Below are positions 49,990-58,051 of a stretch of 64,000 nt of DNA, piece by piece (within the stretch, counting starts at the first letter, position 1; the number at the start of each line of letters is the position of its first letter). Under the pieces are notes generated by a model. The model did no database searches and was not told where the DNA came from. It was given only the letters and a program-made list of their open reading frames with translations. The position numbers and the translations under genes are program-made. The DNA comes from VGRW01 sp041498295. Its GTDB lineage: Bacteria > Myxococcota_A > UBA9160 > SZUA-336. Location: assembly GCA_041498295.1 (NCBI GenBank), contig JBGQIB010000001.1:21436-85435 (forward strand), read 5' to 3'.

Positions 49990-51442
49990 CTCCCACCCGA
50001 TCTTCGAAGCGAAGAACGGCGAAGGTGGACAAGCGCTTGCGGAGCTGCCAGTCGATGCGCGCCGACGCGTTCACGACGTTGCTCGTCAGCGAGCTGCTGC
50101 TCCCGAGCGAGCACTGACCGCCCTTGTTCCGCCCCGATCCGGTCACGATGAGCCCGCCCGCGCTGCAGGTGAACTCCGGGCCGGTGATCGGGTTGTACGA
50201 GCCCGGAATGTAGGTCGCAGGGCCGACCTGCGTGAAGTTGTTCGTGGACTCGTAGTGCTCGTAGCTGCCGAGCGCGCTGAACGTCGCGCGCGCCGAGAGC
50301 CGGTGGACCCAGGAGAGCTCGACCGTGTCGACGTTCACGTCCGACGACGACAGGCTGCCGGTGTTGGTCGTCTCGCGCTGGTAACTGAACCTCGCACTAC
50401 CTCGCGGCAGCGCGCGCTCGATCGAGAACCCGCCGATCAGCCCCGGACCGGTGTCGTCGAAGTTCGTCGGCACGAAGTCCTCGAACGAGACCACGCCGTT
50501 CAGGGTGGGTGTGACGCGCGTGATCGGACGAGTCACGCCGAGCGTCTGCGAATGGAGGCGCCGCCCGCCGATCGAGAAGTGCGTCGTCCACACTTCGCTC
50601 CAAGTCCGGTCCCAGCCGATCGAGAGGTTCTGCTGGTCGCTCAGGCTCTTGCCGGTGTTGATGTCGACGACCTCCGGGTTCGCGGGATCAGAGGGGTTCG
50701 GCACCTGCGCCGTGCTGGTGGTGACGTTGGCCAGGTCCGTCGAGCTGTCGACGAACGAGACAGTGAGCCGATCGAGCGCCGTCAGGGAGTGCTCGAGGGC
50801 GACGCGGCCGAACCAGCCAGTGCTATCGCGAAACTCCGAGTCCGCGAACGTGCTCGACAGATAGTCGACCGAGTACGGACCGCCGCTCACGCTCAGCTTG
50901 CTGCGCGGCGAGAGGAGATAGCGCGCGCCGAACTCGCCCTGCCCGATGTCGACGTTCGGTACGCTGCCTGCGACGATCTGTCCCGGCTGGATCACCGGTT
51001 GGCCCGGGACGCCGGCGCCCGAATCCGTGAATGTGATCGTGCTGTTGCGCGAAATCTGGGAGCGCGGGGCGACTCGTTGGTAGCTCCCGTTCCCGAACAA
51101 GGTCAGGAGTGGAAGGATCGTGCGGCTGACGTCGGTGGAGATGCCGCGATCGACGCCATTCAGCCCGGTCTCCTCCCAGTACGTGTGACTCGACAGCCAG
51201 CCGTCGAGCCGCGTCCAGCCGAGCGTGCCGGTATTCTCGTACGCGATCGACGGCCTCACGGTCGTCACCGCGCTCCCGATCGGCTTGCTCTCCAGCGCGA
51301 GGACGTTCGAGTCGTAGTCCTGCTCGACGAGCAGGTCCATTGCCAGCTCGTTCCTCTCGCCGGCGCGAGCGCAGAGCGCCAGGCTACACAGAAAAGCGAC
51401 AGCCGCGAGGCTAGCGCCAGAAAGGGCGTTCTTCGGGAACAA
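49910..51442 (-). CDS. Outer-membrane beta-barrel protein of PEP-CTERM/EPS loci
   Basis: A 510-residue exported protein with a signal peptide ending CARA. The remainder is rich in alternating beta segments (VTTVRPSIAYENTGTLGWTR, KLSVSGGPYSVDYLSSTFAD, STFAVLRFEDRVGDVELFG). Position between the Wza-like exporter and sugar genes matches the barrel protein family typical of exosortase-associated EPS loci. It may be the outer-membrane exit channel. The start is TTG, 32 bases inside the Wza-like gene, and the 3' end overlaps the next gene by 80 bases. Confidence 0.75.
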   Translation of the reverse strand: MFPKNALSGASLAAVAFLCSLALCARAGERNELAMDLLVEQDYDSNVLALESKPIGSAVTTVRPSIAYENTGTLGWTRLDGWLSSHTYWEETGLNGVDRGISTDVSRTILPLLTLFGNGSYQRVAPRSQISRNSTITFTDSGAGVPGQPVIQPGQIVAGSVPNVDIGQGEFGARYLLSPRSKLSVSGGPYSVDYLSSTFADSEFRDSTGWFGRVALEHSLTALDRLTVSFVDSSTDLANVTTSTAQVPNPSDPANPEVVDINTGKSLSDQQNLSIGWDRTWSEVWTTHFSIGGRRLHSQTLGVTRPITRVTPTLNGVVSFEDFVPTNFDDTGPGLIGGFSIERALPRGSARFSYQRETTNTGSLSSSDVNVDTVELSWVHRLSARATFSALGSYEHYESTNNFTQVGPATYIPGSYNPITGPEFTCSAGGLIVTGSGRNKGGQCSLGSSSSLTSNVVNASARIDWQLRKRLSTFAVLRFEDRVGDVELFGNDYNRFSVGVGFTYAYGLGL

Positions 51443-52049
51443 TGATCTGATCTCCAGGCAAGAGCAGGATGTTCTGCGCCACGTCCTTGCCGTCGACGAA
51501 CGCGTCGTAGTCGAACGTGAACTCGGCGGGCGGCGAGCCGTGGCCGCGGATGATCTTGATGCGGTTCTTCCCCGCGAACGGGCTGAAGCCGCCGGAGATC
51601 GCCAGCGCGTCGAGCACGCGCATCTGGGGCTGCAGCGGGATCGCGCCCTCGCGCGCCACCTCGCCCATGACGTAGACGTTCTTCGAGCCCACGCGTGTGA
51701 CGATCACCGTCACCTGCGGCGCGGTGACGTACTCCTTCAGGCGCTCGGTGATGGCTTCCTTGAGCTGGGTCGGAGTGAGTCCCGCGGCCTGGACGTCGTC
51801 GATCAGCGGCACCGAGATCTTGCCATCGAGCCGTACCTCGACACCGTTCAGTGACAGCTCCTGCTCCTTCCAGACGTTGATCGCGAGCATGTCCTGGGCG
51901 CCGATCACGTAGTCGACCTGGGCGGCCGTCGCGGTGTCCTCGAGCTCTTGCACGCTCGGCTGGTCGCGCAGCGTCTGAGCGCATGCGGCCAACGCTAGCG
52001 CCAGCAGCGAAGACAGAGCTGCGTTCGCGGGGGTGGATCGGGAGGGCAT
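51411..52049 (-). CDS. Wza-type polysaccharide export lipoprotein
   Basis: A 212-residue lipoprotein (lipobox ALAAC). The polysaccharide-export domain begins VDYVIGAQDMLAINVWKEQEL and continues VRLDGKISVPLIDDVQAAGLT. One SLBB-like domain follows (VYVMGEVAREGAIPLQPQMR, LDALAISGGFSPFAGKNRI). It lacks the long C-terminal membrane helix of Escherichia coli Wza. Thus it matches the short exporters that work with a separate beta-barrel, here the next gene. Confidence 0.9.
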   Translation of the reverse strand: MPSRSTPANAALSSLLALALAACAQTLRDQPSVQELEDTATAAQVDYVIGAQDMLAINVWKEQELSLNGVEVRLDGKISVPLIDDVQAAGLTPTQLKEAITERLKEYVTAPQVTVIVTRVGSKNVYVMGEVAREGAIPLQPQMRVLDALAISGGFSPFAGKNRIKIIRGHGSPPAEFTFDYDAFVDGKDVAQNILLLPGDQIIVPEERPFWR

Positions 52050-52073
52050 CGTTCGTCTCTCCTGGAATCCGGG

Positions 52074-53507
52074 CTACGAGTCGGTGAGACCCGCGTCCCT
52101 CATCTTGTACAGCAAGGCCTTGTAGCTGATCTGCAGAATCGACGCGGCTTCCTTCCGGTTCCAGCGCGTGCGTTGCAGGACTTTCGCGATCAGACGCGCT
52201 TCCGCGACCTGCGCGGCCTGGCGCGCGACGCGCTTCAAGCTCACGCGCTCGCTCTCGCCTGCGAGGAAGCGCTCCAGCTCGCCGAGCGCCGGCGCGCACG
52301 GGACGGCGGGCTGGCACAGCACCGGCGCGCCGCGCGTTCGCAGCTCCTCCAACACCGGCTCCGCCGTGCCGAGCACGACGATCCGCTTCACGAGGTTCTC
52401 GAGCTCGCGGATGTTGCCGGGCCAGCGGTATGCGGCGAACGCCGCGCGCACTTCTTCGGGCAGCGGCTTCGGGTCCTTGCCGTACTCGCGCGCGTAGCGG
52501 TCGAGGAAGTGTTCGGCCAGCACCGGGATCTCGTCGCGGCGCTCGCGCAGCGGCGGCAGTTGAATCGTGACGACGTTCAAGCGGTAAAAGAGATCCTCGC
52601 GGAAGCTGCCTTCGCGCACCGCCGTCTCGAGATGCCGGTTCGACGCGGCGATCACGCGCGCGTCGACGGCGACGTCACTCTCTCCGCCGAGCCGCGAGAA
52701 CTGACCGTCCTGCAGAACCTGCAGCAGCTTCGCCTGGAGACTCGGGTGCATCTCCGAAATCTCGTCGAGGAAGATCGTGCCGCCGTGCGCGATCTCGAAC
52801 TTGCCGAGCTTGCGCTTCTGCGCGCCGGTGAAGGCGCCCTTCTCGTAGCCGAACAGCTCGCTCTCGAGCAGCTCGTGCGGGAGCGCCGCGCAATTCACCT
52901 TCACGAAGGGACGCCGCGCGCGATTCGAGCGCGACCACACCGCGCGCGCCACGATCTCTTTGCCGGTGCCGCTCTCGCCGCGAATCAGCACCGTAATGTC
53001 GGTGTCGGCGACGTGGTCGATCATGTCGTCGACCAGCTGCATCTTGCGGCTCTCTCCAGCAAAGAGCGGCGCGGGTGCGGGCGAGAACGCGCCGTCCGCG
53101 AGACGAGCGCGGAACCCGGTCGCGTCGCGCTCGAGGGCGGCGCGCGCGAGCGCCTTGTCGAGTGCGATCTCGAGCTCCTCGACTTCGAACGGCTTGCGCA
53201 AGAAATCCGCCGCCCCGAAGCGCAGGGCCTCGACGATCGCCTGAGTCGCGCCGACGCCCGACAACACGATCACGGGCACGTTCGGCGCGAGCGCCTTCAT
53301 GGCGCGCAGCGTCGCGAGGCCGTCCATGCCCGGCAGAACCAGATCGAGGGTCACGACGTCCGGCGCGGCGCGGCGCAGCTCGTCGAGCGCTGCCTCGCCC
53401 GAGGCGGCGCACACGGGAGCGAGACCACGCGTGCGCATGAATGCGGCGAGCCATTCGCGCGCGCTCGCGTCGTCGTCGACGATCAGAACTCTCTGAACGG
53501 GCTTCAT
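52074..53507 (-). CDS. Sigma-54-dependent response regulator of the EPS operon (PrsR-like)
   Basis: A 477-residue NtrC-type activator. The receiver domain (1-120) has VLIVDDDASAREWL, phospho-acceptor in VTLDLVLPGMDG and FLRKPFEVEELE. The AAA+ domain (about 150-380) has Walker A GESGTGKEIVA, sigma-54 contact loop EKGAFTGAQ, Walker B GGTIFLDEISEM and arginine region RWPGNIRELENLV. The C-terminal Fis-type helix-turn-helix is in RTRWNRKEAASILQISYKALL. It is first in its operon and is preceded by a near-consensus sigma-54 promoter, so autoregulation is likely. Confidence 0.93.
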   Translation of the reverse strand: MKPVQRVLIVDDDASAREWLAAFMRTRGLAPVCAASGEAALDELRRAAPDVVTLDLVLPGMDGLATLRAMKALAPNVPVIVLSGVGATQAIVEALRFGAADFLRKPFEVEELEIALDKALARAALERDATGFRARLADGAFSPAPAPLFAGESRKMQLVDDMIDHVADTDITVLIRGESGTGKEIVARAVWSRSNRARRPFVKVNCAALPHELLESELFGYEKGAFTGAQKRKLGKFEIAHGGTIFLDEISEMHPSLQAKLLQVLQDGQFSRLGGESDVAVDARVIAASNRHLETAVREGSFREDLFYRLNVVTIQLPPLRERRDEIPVLAEHFLDRYAREYGKDPKPLPEEVRAAFAAYRWPGNIRELENLVKRIVVLGTAEPVLEELRTRGAPVLCQPAVPCAPALGELERFLAGESERVSLKRVARQAAQVAEARLIAKVLQRTRWNRKEAASILQISYKALLYKMRDAGLTDS

Positions 53508-53583
53508 CGGATGGCTCGCAAGACGTTGGGGGGAGAGATGCGAGTCCGCCGCCGATTCCGACGACAGCTCCGGAGGCGGAGCT

Positions 53584-53599
53584 TGCGACTAGCGTGCCA
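53584..53599 (-). promoter_or_regulatory. Sigma-54 promoter upstream of the response regulator/EPS operon
   Basis: The minus strand reads TGGCACGCTAGTCGCA, matching the sigma-54 consensus TGGCACG-N4-TTGCA at 11 of 12 informative positions. The GG and GC dinucleotides have exact spacing and a T precedes. It would give a leader of about 65 bases to the ATG at 53507. Confidence 0.75.
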
Positions 53600-53773
53600 A
53601 TTGTACTCCGGGCGGTTTCCACGCGGCGTCGCAGCGACTGAGGCCGAAGCTGCGCAACTGTGTAGACGTCGGCCGAAAAGCGGTGGCCAGCTACTCACTC
53701 CACACGGACCGGCAGGCGACGCGCAAGCGCCGTGAAGTTCCGCGGGCCCGGGCCCCATGCTAGCCTCGGCCGC

Positions 53774-54127
53774 ATGTCGCGCCGCGTCGAAAAACCCTGG
53801 GGACACGAGGAGATCTGGGCGGAGACTCCGCGCTACCTGGGCAAGATCCTCGCGATCCGAGCGGGCAAGCGGTTGTCCCTGCAGCTCCATCGCCAGAAGG
53901 ACGAGGCGATCTACGTGCTGCGCGGCACCCTGCGGCTGACGCTCGAGAACGACGCCGGCGAGCTCGAAGTCACCGAGCTTGGGCCCGGCGCGAGTCGGCG
54001 CATCGCTCCCGGTAGGCGCCATCGCTTCGAAGGGGTCTCGGACTGCGAGCTCTGCGAGGTCTCGAGCCCCGAAATCGATGACGTCGTCCGGATCGAGGAC
54101 GACTTCGGCCGCGCGCCGGCGTCGTAG
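53774..54127 (+). CDS. Cupin-type mannose-6-phosphate isomerase domain protein
   Basis: A 117-residue single cupin matching the C-terminal isomerase half of bifunctional ManC. Features are VEKPWGHEEIWAETPRYLGK, SLQLHRQKDEAIYVLRGTLRL (metal-binding His and Glu) and PGRRHRFEGVSDCEL. It may convert fructose-6-phosphate to mannose-6-phosphate, supplying the separate guanylyltransferase at 45317. The ATG is internal to a longer open frame whose upstream part is noncoding. A weak GG-N10-GC sigma-54-like element (53710-53725) lies 49 bases upstream. Confidence 0.8.
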   Translation: MSRRVEKPWGHEEIWAETPRYLGKILAIRAGKRLSLQLHRQKDEAIYVLRGTLRLTLENDAGELEVTELGPGASRRIAPGRRHRFEGVSDCELCEVSSPEIDDVVRIEDDFGRAPAS

Positions 54128-54139
54128 CCGCGTTCGCGC

Positions 54140-54165
54140 TCATGACGCCGGATCATGACACCGGA
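54140..54165. repeat. Tandem 13-bp direct repeat upstream of the glycosyltransferase
   Basis: TCATGACGCCGGA is followed immediately by TCATGACACCGGA. The two 13-mers differ at one position and sit 98 bases before the glycosyltransferase start. The arrangement is typical of a regulator-binding site, but no regulator can be assigned. Confidence 0.45.
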
Positions 54166-54262
54166 GTGTGTCGCTCTGTCGCGCTCTGCCGCGCCGTGAC
54201 TTGACGCCCGCGTGACGCGCCGCGACGCTCGCGCGCATCCGGGGTGAGGGAGGACGCGAGGC

Positions 54263-55564
54263 GTGGCGGGGGCGCAGGACGAGACCAACCCGACCGTCGT
54301 GGCGGTGATCGGAAGAATCTTCCCGATTCCGCCCGAAGCGGGCACGCCTCGTCCGTTCCAGCTCCTGAAGCGCATCGCCCCGCGCACCCCGGTTCATTGC
54401 CTCGCGGTGGTGGATCAGTCGCCCGAGGAGTGGGAGCGCTTCCGCGAGCATCCGGACCTGCGCGAGATCTTCGCGTCGACGAGCGCGTTCTATCGGCGCA
54501 CCGAGGCGTCGGCGCTCGCAAAGGCGCTCACCATGCTCGCGGCCCGACCCCTCTTCGATCTGCGCTTTCGCGACCGGGCGGTGCTGCGCGCGGCGCACGC
54601 GCGCTCGCGCGCGCTCGTGCGCGCGCACGGACCGGTCGTCTTCTACTGCTGGGAGCGAGACACTCTGCAGTACGTGCCGCGCGATCTGTGGCGCTCGACG
54701 CTCTGGGATCTCGTCGACGCGCCCGTGCTCGCGACCGAACGCCGGCTCGCGGTCGACGAGACTCTCTCGACCTGGGAGCGCGTGAAGCTCCACGCCTCGC
54801 TCCCACCGCTGCGCCGCTTCCAGCGCTTGGGTCTCCGGCGGGCTGGATGTGCCGTACTCAACTCGACCGCGGACATCGCGGTCGTGCGCGCGCGCACCCC
54901 CGACGTCTCGATCGCGAACGTCATCGACGGCGGCGACGTCGAGTATTTCTCGCCCGAGCACGTGAGTGACCGAACCGAAGCCGCGAACGACCTCCTGTTC
55001 TTCGGCAACCTCGCCTTCCCGCCCAACGCCGACGCCGCGCTGCATCTGGTGCGCGACATCATGCCGCTCGTTTGGCGCGCGCGGCCCGACGCCCGCGCGA
55101 TCGTCGTCGGTCCGGAACCGCCCGAGGCACTGCGCGAGCTTCAGGACGGCCGGCGTGTGATCGTGACTGGCTTCGTGCCCGACGTGCGCCCACACCTGGC
55201 GCGGGCGACGGTCATCGTGAGTCCGCTGCGCTTCGGAACCGGCATGAAGAACAAGCTCCAGGCGGCGCTCGCCATGGGGAAAGCGACGGTCGCGAGCCCA
55301 GTCACATGCGAGGGCTTCGATCGCCTCGAACCGGGCGTACACGCGGTGGTGGCGGAAGGCGCGGAGAGTCTCGCGCGCGCCGTGCTGGCGCTGCTGAACG
55401 ACCCGGCTCGGCGACGCGCGCTCGGCGCGGCCGGCGCCGAGCTCATCCGCACGCACTACAGCTGGGACGCCGCCGCCGCCGTCCTCTGGGAGAACCTGCG
55501 CCACCTGCCGCGAGCGACCGGCGCCGCGGACACCGCCTCGGTGACAGAGAGCCGCTCGACATAG
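54263..55564 (+). CDS. GT4-type glycosyltransferase of the EPS locus
   Basis: A 433-residue GT-B sugar transferase. The donor-binding C-terminal domain is clear: LLFFGNLAFPPNADAALHLV, ARAIVVGPEPPEALREL, RVIVTGFVPDVRPHLARATV, then PLRFGTGMKNKLQAALAMGK and VHAVVAEGAESLARAVLALL. The overall pattern is like the sugar transferase commonly found in exosortase-type EPS loci. GTG start. It is the only sizeable plus-strand gene in this part of the locus. Its last 109 bases overlap, tail to tail, the O-antigen-ligase-like gene. Confidence 0.87.
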   Translation: MAGAQDETNPTVVAVIGRIFPIPPEAGTPRPFQLLKRIAPRTPVHCLAVVDQSPEEWERFREHPDLREIFASTSAFYRRTEASALAKALTMLAARPLFDLRFRDRAVLRAAHARSRALVRAHGPVVFYCWERDTLQYVPRDLWRSTLWDLVDAPVLATERRLAVDETLSTWERVKLHASLPPLRRFQRLGLRRAGCAVLNSTADIAVVRARTPDVSIANVIDGGDVEYFSPEHVSDRTEAANDLLFFGNLAFPPNADAALHLVRDIMPLVWRARPDARAIVVGPEPPEALRELQDGRRVIVTGFVPDVRPHLARATVIVSPLRFGTGMKNKLQAALAMGKATVASPVTCEGFDRLEPGVHAVVAEGAESLARAVLALLNDPARRRALGAAGAELIRTHYSWDAAAAVLWENLRHLPRATGAADTASVTESRST

Positions 55565-56859
55565 GCGCGCGCCGACAGGGCGTAGAGGATCCAGAAGTAC
55601 GCCGAGATGTCCTTTGTCTCGAGGAACGCGTTCGTCGAGAGGCTCGCGACCAGCAGATGCGTTCCCGCGGCGAGCATGACCGCGCCGACGCGGAACTCGG
55701 CTGAGTCCGCGCGCCACAGGCGTCGGCCGCAGCGAAACACGGCCCAGATCAACCAAGCCAGCGCGCCGAGCCCGATCATCCCGATCTCGACCGCCATCTT
55801 GATCACGATGTTGTGCGCATCGCGGTAGTCGAGGCTCCCGTACTTCGCAGAGAACTCCGGCGTGTTGAAGAAGAAGAAGTTCAGGCCGCGACCCCACAAC
55901 GGCGACGTGCGGAACATGTCCAAGCCGGTCTGGGCGAGAACTACGCGGTGGGCGGTCGAGACTTCGAGATGCTCCGTGCCTGCCAACCCGTAGCCGGCGC
56001 CGCCGGCGACCGTGCTCTCGATGCGCTCTCGCACGATCGTCGGAAGCAGCGGAAACGCGACGGTCGAGACCAGCACCAGCGCGACGAGAGCCGCGAAGAA
56101 TACCGGGCGATTCACGAGCGCGAAGAACACCAGGTGCGCGGCGACGAGTGCCAGATAGTTGCCGCGCGAGAGCGAGAACACCACCGTGAGAAACGCGAGT
56201 CCATACGTCAGCAGGTGGAAGGAGCGGCGCACCCAGGAGAGGTCGCGCGCGTAAATCGCGAGATAGAGCGACACGAACATCATCGCGCCCACCGCGCACG
56301 CCAGCCCGTTCGGGTCGCGCTGCAGCCCGGTGAGGCGACCCTCAGGGCCAGGAGTGGTGATTCCCAGGGTGACGTCCAGGAGTCCGGCGACTGCCGAGAT
56401 GAACACCCCGATCGAGAGCGCCTCGAGCATGCGCAGGCGGTCACTCGCCTGCGAGAACCACCAGTAAGTCGCGAAGAAGAACAGACAGCTGAACGTGATG
56501 CTCTTCCAGTGCTTGAAAATGAACCAGATCGCGGGCTCAGTGCCCCCGATGGTGACTTTCCTCGCCCAGGGAATCGCGATCGCGAAGCCGATGCCCATGA
56601 CGAAGATGAACGCGAGCACGGGTCCCGAGTAACGCAGCGGCGGCAGCCGAGCGCCAAATCGCAGCAGGGTCACGGCGAACGCGACTCCGAGAAGGACGGT
56701 CTCGGTGTTGATGCCGGCCACGGGCAGCCGCGGCGAGAACGTGTCCATCGGGAAGATCGCGGTGAGCAGCAGCAGGCCCGCGATCGGTCTCCAGAACAAC
56801 AGAGCCAGCGTGATCAGCGCGAGCAGCGCGTACGGATACTGCAGATCCTCGAATTGCAT
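55456..56859 (-). CDS. O-antigen ligase / Wzy-like polymerase membrane protein
   Basis: A 467-residue integral membrane protein with about ten or more hydrophobic segments and a large periplasmic loop (about 285-355). The loop contains STAHRVVLAQTGLDMFRTSP, LWGRGLNFFFF and DYRDAHNIVIKMAVEIGMIG, the Wzy_C/O-antigen ligase signature region. It probably polymerises or transfers the exopolysaccharide repeat. It is the last gene of the operon starting at 61326. Its C-terminal 36 codons are antisense to the glycosyltransferase gene. Confidence 0.85.
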   Translation of the reverse strand: MQFEDLQYPYALLALITLALLFWRPIAGLLLLTAIFPMDTFSPRLPVAGINTETVLLGVAFAVTLLRFGARLPPLRYSGPVLAFIFVMGIGFAIAIPWARKVTIGGTEPAIWFIFKHWKSITFSCLFFFATYWWFSQASDRLRMLEALSIGVFISAVAGLLDVTLGITTPGPEGRLTGLQRDPNGLACAVGAMMFVSLYLAIYARDLSWVRRSFHLLTYGLAFLTVVFSLSRGNYLALVAAHLVFFALVNRPVFFAALVALVLVSTVAFPLLPTIVRERIESTVAGGAGYGLAGTEHLEVSTAHRVVLAQTGLDMFRTSPLWGRGLNFFFFNTPEFSAKYGSLDYRDAHNIVIKMAVEIGMIGLGALAWLIWAVFRCGRRLWRADSAEFRVGAVMLAAGTHLLVASLSTNAFLETKDISAYFWILYALSARAYVERLSVTEAVSAAPVARGRWRRFSQRTAAAASQL

Positions 56860-56865
56860 CGCCGT

Positions 56866-58026
56866 CTAACTCGCCGCTCGGTGCTCGGCGCGCGCCGGCT
56901 CCGCGCTCGCCTCCGCCACGCGCGCGGCGTCCGCTTCGCGTCGTGCCGCGCGGCGCTCGAGCACGCGCAGCGCCGCATAGCCCGCGGCGAGCAGCAGGCC
57001 GAAGATGCCGAAGCGCAACTCACTTCGGAACGTGCGCGTCTGGAAGCCGATCGAAGCCAGCGCGACGCACACCATATACAGAACGCCGAGCGCCTCACTC
57101 ACGGAGAGTCCGTTGCGCAGCAGCAAGTGGTGGAGATGTCCGCGATCCGCGCGCGTGACTGCACCCACCAGCTCGCGCATGGTGAGTCCCTGGGCGCCGC
57201 GCGTCGACAGATGGGACAAACCGCGCCGAACCACCGCCAGAATCGTGTCGAGCACCGGCAGCCCCAGCACCAAGAGCGGCACGATCAGCGCGACCGCGGC
57301 CGGCGCCTTCTGATACGAGGCGAGCGCGAGCACCGCGGTGAGATAGCCGATCGAGAGCGCGCCCGCGTCGCCCAGGAAGATCCGCGCCGGCGGGAGGTTG
57401 AAGCGGAGAAAGCCCGCGATCGCGCCGGAAACCGCGAGCGCCGCGATTACCGGCACCGTCGCGCCGTTCGAGTTCGCGAGCAGAAAGACCGTCAGCGCCG
57501 TGATCAGCGCGACGCCCGCCGCGAGTCCGTCCATGCCGTCGATCAAGTTGAACGCGTTGGCCAAGATAGTGACCCACGCGACGGTGACGAAGAACGAGAC
57601 CGGCGCCGCGTCGGAGAGCTCGAAGCCGAACGGCAGCTCGATCGCGCCGACCGAGAAGCCCATCGCGTAAGTCAGCGCCGCGATCGCGAGCTGCCCCGCG
57701 AGCTTGTGCAGCGCGGGCATGTCGTACAGGTCGTCCCAGAGCCCGAGCGCGACCATCAGCGCGGTGCCGATCGCGAGCGCCCCGAGCGATCCGGGGCCGA
57801 ACGCGAGCTCGCGCAGCTCCGGAACGAACGGCGCCAAGAGCGCGAGCCCGAGAAACGTCGAGGCGAAGATCGCGACGCCGCCGAGCATCGCCACGGGCTG
57901 CTTGTGAGCCTTGCGCTCCGTCGGGCGGTCGAGCAAGTCGTAGCGGTGCGCGAAGCGGATCATCGCGGGAGTCAACGCTATCGCCACCAACCACGGTACG
58001 ACGAGAATTGCTGCGAAAACCGTCAC
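56866..58026 (-). CDS. Undecaprenyl-phosphate sugar-1-phosphate transferase (WecA/MraY family)
   Basis: A 386-residue polytopic enzyme that should start the lipid-linked repeat by moving a sugar-1-phosphate (probably GlcNAc-1-P) to undecaprenyl phosphate. Conserved cytoplasmic motifs are RPTERKAHKQPVAMLGG, the Asp pair in GLWDDLYDMPAL, NAFNLIDGMDGLAAG, FLGDAGALSIGYL and the histidine loop RADRGHLHHLLL. The histidine loop form is that of WecA rather than MraY. GTG start; six bases separate it from the ligase gene. Confidence 0.9.
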   Translation of the reverse strand: MTVFAAILVVPWLVAIALTPAMIRFAHRYDLLDRPTERKAHKQPVAMLGGVAIFASTFLGLALLAPFVPELRELAFGPGSLGALAIGTALMVALGLWDDLYDMPALHKLAGQLAIAALTYAMGFSVGAIELPFGFELSDAAPVSFFVTVAWVTILANAFNLIDGMDGLAAGVALITALTVFLLANSNGATVPVIAALAVSGAIAGFLRFNLPPARIFLGDAGALSIGYLTAVLALASYQKAPAAVALIVPLLVLGLPVLDTILAVVRRGLSHLSTRGAQGLTMRELVGAVTRADRGHLHHLLLRNGLSVSEALGVLYMVCVALASIGFQTRTFRSELRFGIFGLLLAAGYAALRVLERRAARREADAARVAEASAEPARAEHRAAS

Positions 58027-58051
58027 GCCCTGCGCCCCGCCGGGTTCGCTC

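Noticed and set aside
53710..53725. Sigma-54-like GG-N10-GC element upstream of the cupin gene
   Set aside because: Only the GG and GC dinucleotides and a few other bases match (four mismatches). In GC-rich DNA this is expected by chance, so it is not listed as a promoter.
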